NCBI RefSeq assembly: GCF_007954625.1 | Contig: NZ_CP042420.1 | Location: 452,501-516,500, forward strand | DNA: 64,000 bases | Reading direction: 5' to 3' | Source: Leuconostoc lactis | GTDB lineage: Bacteria > Bacillota > Bacilli > Lactobacillales > Lactobacillaceae | In this document: piece by piece, positions 1-10,380 of the stretch | How positions within the stretch are numbered: position 1 is the stretch's first letter | How the letters are laid out: each line of letters begins with the position of its first letter | Made by a program: the position numbers and the translations under genes | Notes under the pieces: generated by a model | What the model was told of the DNA's origin: nothing | Databases searched by the model: none | What the model saw: only the letters and a program-made list of their open reading frames with translations

Positions 1-1558
<1,558 letters not shown>

Positions 1559-1767
1559 AATGAATTAAATTCATCGTTTGAAGATGTACTCTTCGATTAA
1601 ACTGACTAATTGCTATATCTCTATAACGACTATCCGTTTATTGTTTGTTACGAATTGACTTCGCAAATTTGTTTCAGTTATTACTGCTAATAACTAGTAA
1701 CAGATTCGTTTGTTCAAAGTTTTGTTCAGTTTTCAATGTGCTACTTGTTGTCGCTGAGACAACTATA
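1559..1767 (-). other. rRNA operon leader
   Basis: Transcribed leader between the rrn promoters and 16S. It contains CATTGAAAACT (complement of 1728-1738), the kind of motif found in Bacillus/lactobacillus rRNA leaders and spacers that takes part in antitermination or 16S processing. No protein-coding gene is credible here; the open frames are AT-rich read-through of leader sequence. Confidence 0.6.
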
Positions 1768-1769
1768 TT

Positions 1770-1798
1770 ATCTTATCACGTGGTTGATTACTTGTCAA
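1770..1798 (-). promoter_or_regulatory. rRNA promoter P2 (proximal)
   Basis: Minus strand -35 TTGACA (complement of 1793-1798), 17-bp spacer, -10 TAAGAT (complement of 1770-1775), transcribing toward 16S. It is followed by AGTTGTC, the same downstream text as the second promoter 98 bp upstream. Confidence 0.85.
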
Positions 1799-1867
1799 CA
1801 CCTTTTTTCAAAATGTTTTTTCGTAATCGCCCCCGCTGCGCTTTCGCACCGCTAAGACAACTTTATT

Positions 1868-1896
1868 ATTCTACTACGTTGCGTTTCGCTTGTCAA
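1868..1896 (-). promoter_or_regulatory. rRNA promoter P1 (distal)
   Basis: Minus strand -35 TTGACA (complement of 1891-1896), 17-bp spacer, -10 TAGAAT (complement of 1868-1873), followed by AATAAAGTTGTC. With the proximal promoter it forms the tandem arrangement usual for rRNA operons of lactic acid bacteria. The stretch 1897-2137 upstream shows no gene; it is AT-rich and may hold UP-element sequence. Confidence 0.85.
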
Positions 1897-2137
1897 CTAC
1901 TTCTTTCGAAATTTCTTTCAGAAATCTCTCACTGTAACCGCTTGCTTGTCCGCCGCCGTTAGAACATATACTAATATACCGCCTTTATCCCCCTGCGTCA
2001 ACCCCTTTTTTACTCCTTTTTTACACGTTCGTTTTATACCTTTGTTGGCTTTTTTATCACTTTATTTGTTCGTTTTTTATTCAATATATACTGATAACAC
2101 CATCTATAAGTTTGTCTTTGTATAAGCAATGAATAAT

Positions 2138-2161
2138 AAAAAAACCGCCGAAGCGGTTTTT
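2138..2161 (-). terminator. cysS terminator
   Basis: AAAACCGC (2141-2148) and GCGGTTTT (2153-2160) flank a CGAA loop, with an A-run on the left that is a U-tract on the minus strand. The right arm overlaps the cysS stop codon. Confidence 0.85.
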
Positions 2162-3572
2162 ACTTGGCGCGATGCCATCGCTGCCCTTGTGGTGTATCTT
2201 CTATGATAATACCTAATGTCTTGAGTTGATCGCGTAGTTCATCTGATGTTTGATAATCTTGCGATGTCCGCGCAATGGCACGGGCATCAATTAGACGACG
2301 TTGTTCAACCGTCAGATCTGACGCTCCTGATAAACCATCAATTCCCAAAACACCCATCAACGTCTCAATTGTCGTTAACAGTGTTTTAACCGTATTATCG
2401 TAAACAGTTGTTGCTTCTGCATACGTATTTGCTAGTGTAATCAACTCAAAAATTGCAGCCACGGCATTTGGCACATTAAAATCATCGTCCATTGCTAACT
2501 CAAAGGCTTCAACCTGCTGTTGGATGGTTGTTTCGAGCGCTGTGTCTTGACCAGGGACAGCATCTGCTAAGCGGAATTGTAAATTGCGATATCCTGTCCG
2601 GATCCGTTCTAACGCAGCGCGTGCCTGTGCCAATGTGTCCGGCGCATAGTTAATTGGCCGACGATAATGTGTTGTGGCAAGTAAATAGCGAATTGCCATC
2701 GGGTCATCGTAATCCGTCAACATGTCATGTAGGGTGGTAAAGTTACCTAATGACTTAGACATCTTTTCATTATCAACATTCACAAAGCCGTTATGTAACC
2801 AATAATTCACAAATTTTTGGCCCGTCCGTGCCTCTGATTGGGCAATTTCATTTGTATGGTGTGGAAACGCCAGATCAATGCCCCCACCATGAACATCAAT
2901 TGTTTTACCCAAATATTTTTGTGACATGACCGAGCACTCAATGTGCCAACCTGGCCGACCATTGCCCCAAGGCGATGCCCAAGAAATTTCATCGGTATCA
3001 CGGCTAGCCTTCCAAACCGCAAAGTCAATTGGATCTTCCTTACGGATTTGTTCTTCATCATCTAAACGGCCGGCGGCATTGGCTGTCATTTCTGTTAAGT
3101 CTTGATGGGCCAAAATACCATAACCCTTAAACTGCTTGGCACGGAAATAAACATCCCCCGCCGATTCATACGCATACCCTTTATCAATCAAATCTTGTAC
3201 AAAAGTGATGATATCTGGAATCACTTCAGTTGCGCGCGACCGAATCGTTGCAGGCTTAATGTTAAGTGGCAACGTATCGGCATGAAAAGCATCAGCATAT
3301 TTGTTGGCAATCGTCATTTCATCGACGCCTTCTTCGCGGGCGCGTTTGATAATTTTATCGTCCACGTCGGTAAAATTCGATACATATTTAACAGTGTAAC
3401 CGCGATATTCAAAGTAGCGACGAATCACATCAAAGGCAATCGCTGATCGCGCATTGCCAATATGGATGTAGTTATACACTGTCGGTCCGCAGACATACAT
3501 ACTCACTTTACCCGGTGTTAGCGGTTTGAAAACTTCTTTTTCTCGAGACAATGTATTATAAACCTGAATCAT
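2160..3572 (-). CDS. cysS: cysteinyl-tRNA synthetase
   Basis: Charges tRNA-Cys with cysteine in the cytoplasm. The 470-residue protein has the usual bacterial length. The class I HIGH signature is IHIGN at residues 36-40, preceded by zinc ligand Cys28 in YVCGPTVYN. The KMSKS loop appears as EKMSKSLGN around residue 268, and HIECS and FPHHTNE supply the remaining zinc-site residues. The ATG follows AGGAGT, and a TATAAT box lies at 3610-3615 (complement), though I find no good -35. It appears monocistronic with its own terminator. The leader is only about 30 nt, so no T-box fits. The mini-RNase III and rlmB genes that often follow cysS in Firmicutes are absent. Confidence 0.97.
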   Translation of the reverse strand: MIQVYNTLSREKEVFKPLTPGKVSMYVCGPTVYNYIHIGNARSAIAFDVIRRYFEYRGYTVKYVSNFTDVDDKIIKRAREEGVDEMTIANKYADAFHADTLPLNIKPATIRSRATEVIPDIITFVQDLIDKGYAYESAGDVYFRAKQFKGYGILAHQDLTEMTANAAGRLDDEEQIRKEDPIDFAVWKASRDTDEISWASPWGNGRPGWHIECSVMSQKYLGKTIDVHGGGIDLAFPHHTNEIAQSEARTGQKFVNYWLHNGFVNVDNEKMSKSLGNFTTLHDMLTDYDDPMAIRYLLATTHYRRPINYAPDTLAQARAALERIRTGYRNLQFRLADAVPGQDTALETTIQQQVEAFELAMDDDFNVPNAVAAIFELITLANTYAEATTVYDNTVKTLLTTIETLMGVLGIDGLSGASDLTVEQRRLIDARAIARTSQDYQTSDELRDQLKTLGIIIEDTPQGQRWHRAK

Positions 3573-3663
3573 ACGACACTCCTAAATCTTAGTTGACTTC
3601 GTTAGTCCTATTATACATGACATCGTCAAAATTATCCGAAGCCGAACCTGACCAAAACCAAAT

Positions 3664-3688
3664 AAAAAAAACAGCCGTTTGGCTGTTT
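3664..3688 (-). terminator. pgk terminator
   Basis: AACAGCC (3670-3676), loop gttt, GGCTGTT (3681-3687), with an A-run on the left giving a U-tract on the minus strand just after the pgk stop. Confidence 0.85.
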
Positions 3689-3694
3689 TAAAGT

Positions 3695-4912
3695 TTACTT
3701 TTCTGTAATTGCGGCAATTCCTGGTAATTCCTTACCTTCAAGGTATTCCAATGAAGCACCACCACCAGTTGAGATGTGTGACAATTGGTCAGCAACACCT
3801 AATTGTTGTACGGCTGCAGTTGAATCACCACCACCAACAATTGTTGTACCACCGTTTTCAGTGACCTTCACTAATTCTTCAGCAATAGCCAAAGTTCCCT
3901 TAGCAAAGTTAGGCATTTCAAAGACACCCATTGGACCGTTCCAAACAACTGTCTTAGCACCATCTAATGTGTCTTGGAACAACTTCACTGACTTTGGTCC
4001 AATGTCTAGTCCCATGTAACCATCAGGGATACCAGCTGCTGCATCAACAACTTCTGTCTTGGCATCATTTGAGAAAGCATCAGCGGCAACTGAATCAACT
4101 GGCAAAACAAGCTTGTCGCCAGCTTCTGCCATCAATTCCTTAGCCAATTCAACCTTATCTGCTTCAAACAATGAGTTTCCAATCTTGTAACCCTTTGCAG
4201 CATCAAAAGTATAGGCCATCCCACCGCCAACAATTACCTTGTCGGCCTTTTCAAGCAATGACTTGACGATTTCAATCTTATCTGAAACCTTGGCACCACC
4301 AATAATGGCAACAAACGGACGCACTGGGTTTGCCACAGCGTCACCCAAGAACTTGATTTCCTTTTCCATCAAGAAGCCAGCAGCTGCTTGTGACACATTT
4401 GCTGAAATACCAACGTTTGAGGCGTGGGCACGGTGTGCTGTACCAAAGGCATCGTTGACGAAGATATCATCACCCAATGATGCCCAGTACTTACCAAGTT
4501 CATCATTGTTCTTTGATTCATGCTTCACTTCTTGGCCGTCCGCAACGTCTTCAAAACGTGTGTTTTCAACCATCAAAACTTCGCCATCCTTCAAATCTGC
4601 AACAGCAGCTTCAAGTTCAGCACCGCGTGTTTGTGGGACAAACTTCACTTCTTGACCCAACAATTCACCCAAACGCTTAGCAACTGGTGCCAATGACAAG
4701 TCCTTCTTATCGTCTTCAGACTTGATACGACCCAAGTGTGAGAACAAGATCGCACGTCCACCATGCTCAAGTACGTACTTGATTGTTGGCAACGCTGCCA
4801 CAATACGGTTATCGTTTCCGATAACGCCTGCCTTGATTGGCACGTTGAAGTCAACGCGCATCAATACTTTCTTACCTGAAAGTTCCAAATCTGAAACAGT
4901 CAATTTAGCCAT
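3695..4912 (-). CDS. pgk: phosphoglycerate kinase
   Basis: Glycolytic and phosphoketolase-pathway enzyme making ATP from 1,3-bisphosphoglycerate. 405 residues, full length. Visible family motifs are RVDFNVP near the N-terminus, GGAKVSDK in the middle and the nucleotide-binding [13 protein letters not shown] near the C-terminus. I place the start at the ATG giving [11 protein letters not shown], because GGAGG (complement of 4919-4923) lies 6 nt upstream; an in-frame TTG further upstream would overlap that ribosome site. A TATAAT box is at 4945-4950 (complement). It stands alone rather than in a gap-pgk-tpi operon, as is common in heterofermentative lactic acid bacteria. Confidence 0.97.
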   Translation of the reverse strand: MAKLTVSDLELSGKKVLMRVDFNVPIKAGVIGNDNRIVAALPTIKYVLEHGGRAILFSHLGRIKSEDDKKDLSLAPVAKRLGELLGQEVKFVPQTRGAELEAAVADLKDGEVLMVENTRFEDVADGQEVKHESKNNDELGKYWASLGDDIFVNDAFGTAHRAHASNVGISANVSQAAAGFLMEKEIKFLGDAVANPVRPFVAIIGGAKVSDKIEIVKSLLEKADKVIVGGGMAYTFDAAKGYKIGNSLFEADKVELAKELMAEAGDKLVLPVDSVAADAFSNDAKTEVVDAAAGIPDGYMGLDIGPKSVKLFQDTLDGAKTVVWNGPMGVFEMPNFAKGTLAIAEELVKVTENGGTTIVGGGDSTAAVQQLGVADQLSHISTGGGASLEYLEGKELPGIAAITEK

Positions 4913-4952
4913 GATAGCCTCCAAAATTTTATTCTTACATACCTATTATAGA

Positions 4953-4980
4953 ACAAAATCCCAACGTTGTGTTGGGATAT
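4953..4980 (-). terminator. possible gtfB terminator
   Basis: ATCCCAAC (4958-4965) pairs with GTTGGGAT (4971-4978), followed on the minus strand by a short TTTTG tract. It sits between the gtfB stop and pgk; the U-tract is weak. Confidence 0.5.
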
Positions 4981-4992
4981 GTGAAAAGGTAT

Positions 4993-5826
4993 TCAAATTG
5001 TGACGACTTGGACTTTTTGCAACGGTAATCCTAGGACTTGCAAGGCTTGGTAGTCCTGTTCTGACACCCGTATCGTGGTCACTGAATGGGTGTCATCACG
5101 TAAAATATCTGCTAATTGTGCCCGTAAACGCCCTTTGGCATCTAGTACCCCATCTACCAATGTTAATGTTGTCTGTTTTGGGACAAACGCCAATGTGCGA
5201 TCTAACTGCGTCACATTAAATTGTGCCTGTGGCCAGCGCTGACAAACAGCAGTTAAATAACTGGCGGCAGAATCATACTTTTGATCATACGCATATACAA
5301 AATTACGGTGGCCCTCAAAGTAAAAATCACGTACTTGGACATTTTGTTTGCCAAAATAAAAATCGGATTGTTGCAACTCACCCGCACTAAAATATTGTTT
5401 AGCAAATAACGCCCCATTACGCTGATAGATTTCTTTATAGTCTACTTTACCCGCTAAATCTAGCCAAATCACCGCTTGGACAAAACGTTGCGCATCATTG
5501 AACCAACGCACCCGCGCACGATCATAACCACGACTCACAATATGTTTGGTCCAATCACTATAAATCAAAAATTGCGCATCAGCTGGTACTGGAAAATCTG
5601 TCCACCAAATACCCGTCGTGTCATCAATAGCCGTTAAATACCGTTGCGCATACATATCATAAACTTGCTCTGGCAACAGTCCTAATTTTTTCACAAGATG
5701 AACCGCGTCTTCATGCGGTGTTGCCAACCACAAAACGTCACTTTGTCCCGTACGTACACGTTCAATTTGCCAAGCAACACCTGGTGCATCACTGTAAGTT
5801 AAGGCATTAATCATTTCAATCATCAT
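4993..5826 (-). CDS. gtfB: GtfB-like glycosylation partner protein (short)
   Basis: Resembles GtfB/Gtf2, the partner of glycosyltransferase GtfA in protein O-GlcNAc glycosylation. The GtfB-like block runs from about residue 60 to 190 and includes WTDFPVP, VRWFNDAQRFVQAVIW, YQRNGALFAKQYFS and VRDFYFEGHRNFVY. The start at 5826 gives MMIEMIN, has GGAGG (complement of 5834-5838) 7 nt upstream, and overlaps the gtfA stop as ATGA, so the two genes are translationally coupled. At 277 residues it is much shorter than streptococcal GtfB (roughly 440-450), as if the C-terminal half were missing; the frame ends cleanly with no sign of a recent break. No SecA2/SecY2 or serine-rich repeat adhesin gene is nearby. 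Confidence 0.75.
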   Translation of the reverse strand: MMIEMINALTYSDAPGVAWQIERVRTGQSDVLWLATPHEDAVHLVKKLGLLPEQVYDMYAQRYLTAIDDTTGIWWTDFPVPADAQFLIYSDWTKHIVSRGYDRARVRWFNDAQRFVQAVIWLDLAGKVDYKEIYQRNGALFAKQYFSAGELQQSDFYFGKQNVQVRDFYFEGHRNFVYAYDQKYDSAASYLTAVCQRWPQAQFNVTQLDRTLAFVPKQTTLTLVDGVLDAKGRLRAQLADILRDDTHSVTTIRVSEQDYQALQVLGLPLQKVQVVTI

Positions 5827-7268
5827 ATCAAAGCCTCCAATAAACGCCCCCACTGCATGGCAATATCAGCATTGAGAAATGCACTTGATCGTCGGCTAGC
5901 ACCACGCGATAACGCATCGTAGTTATCAAAAATGCGGCGCATTGCCGTGGCCAAATGTGTGATATTCTGTGCTTCAGCAGTTGCCTGTGGCTCAAATGCC
6001 GCTAAATAGCCGTTCTCGCCGTCACGCACTAAAGCTTGTGCCCCATAGCGATTCGCATAAGTTGCAATTGGCAATCCTAAACTCATCGCTTCCATGTAAG
6101 CCAGACCAAAACCTTCAGAATAGGAAGCCGAGACAAACGCATCATACTGTTGCATGTCCACTAACATATCCTGACTCAGCCCTTTTAGCGTCACGACGTC
6201 TGCTAACTGATGTGTTTGGATTAATTGTGCTAAGGGCGCATATTCTTGTCCCACACCATAAATCGCTAATGTGAGGGACATCCCCGCATCACGCAATTGT
6301 TTGGCGGCCATAATCACCTGCGTTAAATTTTTTTCGACGTGCAGACGTGCCGCGGTGACAAATTTGGCCGTAGGCCCCTGCCAGTGACGCGTTGGCGCAA
6401 TGGCCGATACCCCGCCAACTGGTATCGCCACAACTTTATGGGCAACATCCGATACGCCTAGCGCTTGTAATTGCGATAGGATATCCTCCCGTTGCTGATG
6501 GGTTGATACAATCATGACATCGACAAAAGCTAAATGATCGAATACATATTGATAATAAGTATTCCAAAGCGGGTGTCCGTTAACAAAACCAACAAAATGC
6601 GCCGCATGAATGACCACCCCAAGCTGTAATGGTGACCCAGCCTGCTTTAAACTGATCAATGCTGCTTCGTGCGAGACACCACGATCAACAAAATAAACAT
6701 TTTGGGTAAAATAACGCTGCAGTTCTGCAAAGAAAAAGGTTATCAACTCTTCCTGCGTTGTGAATAAGTAGTGTTGACCGCGAAAGTTATCGACATGGAT
6801 ATTGACAGGGCGTTTACCATTTTCGCCATCATATTGATAATGCCAAGCCACCCGATGTTGCTGATTTTCAAGAATCACGCGATCATCAACCACAACATAT
6901 TCACCATCGCGTGTTCGGTGCTTTCGGCGTTGGATCGTTTCGGTATACCGACCGGTGGCTTGTCTAAACAGTAATCGTTGTGTTTGCTCAGTGTCCCAAA
7001 GTGATTCTTCATAATAGACTTGTGGGTCGCGCGTCCCCTGTTGTAGATAATCATCTGGGTCATCACTTAACAAATAGTCATAAAGCCCAATGACTTCATG
7101 TTCAGCCAGTTGCCATTCCGACATATGTTGATGTAACTGTGGTAAATGGTCAGTAAACACCAACTTAAACGGCAAACCTTGTTCGCGAAAACGGGCCGCA
7201 CGATAAAACTGGGCATGTTCGACACCACTATTACTATGGCCAATGCCTTGATTGACAAAAAAATACAT
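5823..7268 (-). CDS. gtfA: GtfA-like protein O-glycosyltransferase
   Basis: GT-B fold, family-4-like glycosyltransferase similar to GtfA/Gtf1, which adds GlcNAc to Ser/Thr of secreted proteins together with GtfB. The N-terminus MYFFVNQGIGHSNSGVEHAQ matches the GtfA pattern. LGVVIHAAHFVGF, FVTAARLHVEKN and the donor-site motif SEGFGLAYMEAMSLGLP (Glu-x7-Glu) are present. I chose the ATG at 7268 from this family start; GGAGG at 7281-7285 (complement) is 12 nt away, rather far. In lactobacilli such standalone pairs glycosylate cell-wall hydrolases as well as adhesins, which suits a locus without an accessory Sec system. Confidence 0.82.
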   Translation of the reverse strand: MYFFVNQGIGHSNSGVEHAQFYRAARFREQGLPFKLVFTDHLPQLHQHMSEWQLAEHEVIGLYDYLLSDDPDDYLQQGTRDPQVYYEESLWDTEQTQRLLFRQATGRYTETIQRRKHRTRDGEYVVVDDRVILENQQHRVAWHYQYDGENGKRPVNIHVDNFRGQHYLFTTQEELITFFFAELQRYFTQNVYFVDRGVSHEAALISLKQAGSPLQLGVVIHAAHFVGFVNGHPLWNTYYQYVFDHLAFVDVMIVSTHQQREDILSQLQALGVSDVAHKVVAIPVGGVSAIAPTRHWQGPTAKFVTAARLHVEKNLTQVIMAAKQLRDAGMSLTLAIYGVGQEYAPLAQLIQTHQLADVVTLKGLSQDMLVDMQQYDAFVSASYSEGFGLAYMEAMSLGLPIATYANRYGAQALVRDGENGYLAAFEPQATAEAQNITHLATAMRRIFDNYDALSRGASRRSSAFLNADIAMQWGRLLEALI

Positions 7269-7345
7269 GCGTAAATTCACCCTCCTGTCGCTGATTGTGA
7301 CCCGTACCATATCGGTACACTAGCCCATTATTTTCATTATCATAG

Positions 7346-7387
7346 CATAAAAGCGACAACCTCTAAAGTCGAAGTTGTCGCTTTTAT
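7346..7387 (-). terminator. terminator after the DUF4811 gene
   Basis: AAAAGCGACAAC (7349-7360) and GTTGTCGCTTTT (7374-7385) form a 12-bp stem with a 13-nt loop, followed by T-rich sequence on the minus strand. Confidence 0.75.
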
Positions 7388-7393
7388 TTGTGC

Positions 7394-8074
7394 TTATTGT
7401 GTAATTTGCAACACTTGTTTAATCTGATCAACTTGTGCGCGGGCGGCCCGATCTGGGTCTATCTTTGCCAAAGCGGCTAATTCCGCTTGCTTAGCCGCAG
7501 CACCAGCTTGTTCTTCTGGTGTCTTAGGTGCCATCTTGGCAGCCAACGACTTCGCCTGATCAGGCGTCATCGCAATCCAAGTTGCCGGCACTTGATAAAT
7601 CACATGCTTGTGCTTCAACTGATGATTATTTCCTGCCCAACCAAACAAGAACTTGTAAGTGTTGTTACGGTAAACATAACGCGTTGCTTGCACAATTTTG
7701 TAGGCTTTATGACCATCAACAGCAACACGCTGAGAGGTCGTCTGTAGATCCGGTTTAGCCAGTGTTGTTTTCTTGGCGTCCGGTGACGCCTTGTAAATAT
7801 AAACATTTTCTTTACCCGCAGTCCCAACACTTTGATACAAAAGTACCCCAAATTGTTGTTGCGGTGAACCCGCTGAATAAATTTCAGTTTTAGTCGTTGT
7901 CACAACTGTTTTCATCCCAAAATGGCTATGCATGTTGGCAACAATCGCAACGACACTCAACGCCAAACCGATAAACATGACGGTTACCGTCACATAACGT
8001 GTCACAGTTGACTTAATCGTCATATTTGCCCAAAAGGCTAGAACGGCAAATACTGCCAGAATAATAATAATCAT
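7394..8074 (-). CDS. DUF4811-family membrane protein
   Basis: 226 residues; two membrane segments at about residues 1-18 and 24-46 are followed by a soluble, probably extracytoplasmic domain and a charged Ala/Gln-rich C-terminus. I recognise the pattern of DUF4811 proteins, which in lactobacilli follow DHA2-type exporter genes; their role is not known. The ATG at 8074 has GGAGG (complement of 8084-8088) 9 nt upstream, inside the end of the exporter gene, and lies 1 nt after its stop, so the two are co-translated. A role as an accessory subunit of the exporter is my inference from this coupling. Confidence 0.75.
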   Translation of the reverse strand: MIIIILAVFAVLAFWANMTIKSTVTRYVTVTVMFIGLALSVVAIVANMHSHFGMKTVVTTTKTEIYSAGSPQQQFGVLLYQSVGTAGKENVYIYKASPDAKKTTLAKPDLQTTSQRVAVDGHKAYKIVQATRYVYRNNTYKFLFGWAGNNHQLKHKHVIYQVPATWIAMTPDQAKSLAAKMAPKTPEEQAGAAAKQAELAALAKIDPDRAARAQVDQIKQVLQITQ

Positions 8075-8075
8075 C

Positions 8076-9578
8076 TTATGCTGCCTCCTTTGCCGGTGTA
8101 TTGACCTTACCACTGTGTAGGAAGAAAGCGATTAAGATGGCAACAATCGCAAATCCTGCAGCCAGGAAGAATGAGGCGTGGAAACCAGTTAACGTGGCGT
8201 CCAAGGCTTTCTTACCAAATAACAATGGATCTGCGCCCTTCATAGTTGATGCTGGCATGTGATTTTGTGTGACCGATTGCATCACTGAAGCTAACACAGC
8301 CGTTCCCAAAGAAGAAGCCACTTGACGCATGGTATTGTTTGCCGCTGTCCCTTGGGCAGCTGTTTGTGGTGACAAGGCACCCATCGCCGACGCCGTTAAT
8401 GGCATCATGGTCATGGCAATACCAAACATACGCAATGTATAGAGTGCGGTGATGTAAAGTGTTGGGGTATCAGCAGTTAAATAAATCAATGGTACTGTCC
8501 CAATAATCAGGATCGTAAAGCCGGTAATCGCTAAACGCTTGGCGCCATGTTTATCGTAAAATGCCCCAGCAATTGGTGACACAATCCCCATCATCAAGGC
8601 ACCTGGTAACAAGATCAAACCAGAGTGAAGTGGCGTTAAGCCACGGATGTTTTGCATGTAAATTGGCAAAACCATTTCCACACCAATCATGGCCATCATG
8701 GCAAGTGATACCAAGATTGTTGTAATCGTGAACTGCTTTGATTTAAAGACGGACATATCCAAAAACGGCTTGTCCATTTTTGATTGATGCCAGATAAATT
8801 CGATCACGGTCAAAAAGCCAATGACTAATGGCACAATAACTTGCGCACTGCCCCAACCATTTGAGGCAACCATCGCAAAGCCATACAAAACCAACCCAAA
8901 ACCAAAGGTTGATTCAATTAATGAGCGCACGTTCAACGTCACCTTTTGCGTTGGTAAGACATCATGGAAAATGAAGCATGACGCAATCATAACCACAATG
9001 ACCACTGGGAGTACCACACCAAAGATAGAACGCCAAGAACTCACTAATGTGACGCCCAATAACGTATGATCCTCTTCAAGAATCCAACCAGATAACGTTG
9101 GTCCGATGGCTGGTGCCATACCGATAACTAAGCCACCAAGTCCCATGGCTTTACCACGTGATTCTGCATCAAATAATGATAGCGACACCACCTGCATTAA
9201 AGGCATCAAGATGCCGACTGCCATGGCTTGCAAGACACGGGCTACCATCAACAACCAAAAAGCATTGGTTGGCGTCACAAAAGCCACCAAGGTCCCGATA
9301 GTAAATAGCCCCAAAGACGAAAGGTACAAAGCCTTCGTTGGCACGCGTGTTGTCAAGTAAGCTGAAACAGGCACCATAATACCGTTCGCCATCAAGAAAA
9401 TAGTTGTTAACCATTGGACGGTTGAGGCATTCACGTTAAAAGCGGTCATTAACGCAGGTAACGCAGTCCCTAACGCTGTTTGCATCAGCATAACTGAGAA
9501 CACGCCGACAAGCAAGACCATCATCATCGCCATACGATTGACGGGTTTGCCATGCACGTCGAGAATTTTTTCACTCAT
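8076..9578 (-). CDS. DHA2-family MFS multidrug efflux transporter
   Basis: 500-residue, 14-segment proton-driven exporter of the LmrB/EmrB type. Signatures include QTALGTALPALMTAFN in helix 1 (the DHA2 motif D1 region), WLTTIFLMANGIMVPVSAYL and RVLQAMAVGILMPL (motif B/C area). It starts at an ATG behind AAAAGGAGT and heads a two-gene unit with the DUF4811 gene. Its promoter and two palindromes at 9631-9697 suggest local repression by a TetR- or MarR-type protein, but no such regulator gene is adjacent. The substrate cannot be read from the sequence. Confidence 0.92.
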   Translation of the reverse strand: MSEKILDVHGKPVNRMAMMMVLLVGVFSVMLMQTALGTALPALMTAFNVNASTVQWLTTIFLMANGIMVPVSAYLTTRVPTKALYLSSLGLFTIGTLVAFVTPTNAFWLLMVARVLQAMAVGILMPLMQVVSLSLFDAESRGKAMGLGGLVIGMAPAIGPTLSGWILEEDHTLLGVTLVSSWRSIFGVVLPVVIVVMIASCFIFHDVLPTQKVTLNVRSLIESTFGFGLVLYGFAMVASNGWGSAQVIVPLVIGFLTVIEFIWHQSKMDKPFLDMSVFKSKQFTITTILVSLAMMAMIGVEMVLPIYMQNIRGLTPLHSGLILLPGALMMGIVSPIAGAFYDKHGAKRLAITGFTILIIGTVPLIYLTADTPTLYITALYTLRMFGIAMTMMPLTASAMGALSPQTAAQGTAANNTMRQVASSLGTAVLASVMQSVTQNHMPASTMKGADPLLFGKKALDATLTGFHASFFLAAGFAIVAILIAFFLHSGKVNTPAKEAA

Positions 9579-9630
9579 ATATAACTCCTTTTTTTGATCA
9601 TCATCACATTAATTAGCGTTTTCTAAACAA

Positions 9631-9647
9631 ATGATCCATTTGATCAT
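9631..9647. promoter_or_regulatory. putative operator of the MFS exporter
   Basis: Perfect 6-bp inverted repeat ATGATC-N5-GATCAT just downstream of the -10 box, so it spans the transcription start of the exporter gene. This position suits a repressor site. Which regulator binds is unknown. Confidence 0.5.
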
Positions 9648-9654
9648 GTAGAAT

Positions 9655-9683
9655 ATCTTACCGCTAACTAAAAAAATTGTCAA
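9655..9683 (-). promoter_or_regulatory. promoter of the MFS exporter
   Basis: Minus strand -35 TTGACA (complement of 9678-9683), 17-bp spacer, -10 TAAGAT (complement of 9655-9660). The -35 lies inside the right arm of the coaA terminator hairpin. Confidence 0.8.
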
Positions 9684-9697
9684 CAAAGTTGACAATT
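9669..9697 (-). terminator. coaA terminator overlapping next promoter
   Basis: Perfect 9-bp stem ATTGTCAAC (9676-9684), loop aaa, GTTGACAAT (9688-9696), followed on the minus strand by TTTTTT. The stem is AT-rich, so termination may be modest. The same palindrome could also be a protein site because its right arm is the exporter -35. Confidence 0.6.
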
Positions 9698-9705
9698 AAT
9701 TACAA

Positions 9706-10380
9706 TCATTTTATTGTTATACGGCGAATCTGATGTTCCGAATCCAGACTGACAATGGCATCCGCATGCTGTTGTGTGGGTAAAATATAGCAATCCAGAT
9801 TGACTTGATTCGTTTCATCCCAGGTCGTCATCGCTAATGCTGATAATTCAGCAACCGGCATTTGGGCAAATTGATACCGCCATGATGTCGGATCGTCTTG
9901 CGCTTGCGCCGTCATGGCCAATGTTCGTGACAAATACCAAGATTTAATATCTGCTAATGACGCATCTAAATAAATTTTAAAATCAAGTGCTGCCAATTGC
10001 AGGGCAACAACACCTTCAATAATTAAAATATCCGGACGCTGAATCGTTTGCTGGGCTTGGGCATCAATATCTGCAATATCTTGGCGATAAAGCGGTATTG
10101 TGACTGTCGATTGACCAGCTTTAAAGGCCGCAATCATCTGTGCCATTTTGTCCAATCCATACGTTTGTGGGAAGCCCTTTTGATCAAATAACCCCTGCGC
10201 CATGAGCGTCGCGTTAGACATCAAAAAATCATCCGTGCTGACAACAGCGACGTTAACGGCTAATGCCTCAGCCAAATTGGCCGCAAACGTGCTTTTCCCA
10301 ACCGCCACCGATCCGGTAATTCCCACTGTCATGAAGTCACCCTGATAGCGTTGTTGAATCGCTTGTACTAACGTGTTCAT
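9706..10380 (-). CDS. coaA: type I pantothenate kinase (short)
   Basis: Phosphorylates pantothenate, the first step to coenzyme A. P-loop GSVAVGKST at about residues 24-32, then STDDFL, IIEGVVALQ and LDFKIYLDAS, all in type I PanK order. At 224 residues it is shorter than the roughly 300-residue family standard, lacking most of the N-terminal extension and parts of the C-terminal half, but the catalytic landmarks remain. The ATG overlaps the helD stop as ATGA, so the pair is coupled. A uridine-kinase-like relative is the main alternative. Confidence 0.78.
   Translation of the reverse strand: MNTLVQAIQQRYQGDFMTVGITGSVAVGKSTFAANLAEALAVNVAVVSTDDFLMSNATLMAQGLFDQKGFPQTYGLDKMAQMIAAFKAGQSTVTIPLYRQDIADIDAQAQQTIQRPDILIIEGVVALQLAALDFKIYLDASLADIKSWYLSRTLAMTAQAQDDPTSWRYQFAQMPVAELSALAMTTWDETNQVNLDCYILPTQQHADAIVSLDSEHQIRRITIK

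Noticed and set aside
1645..1962. 105-codon plus-strand frame upstream of 16S
   Set aside because: It spans both rRNA promoters, has no ribosome site and an amino-acid make-up of random AT-rich DNA.
3573..3690. T-box leader for cysS
   Set aside because: Only about 30 nt separate the -10 and the start codon, and the pgk terminator fills the rest.
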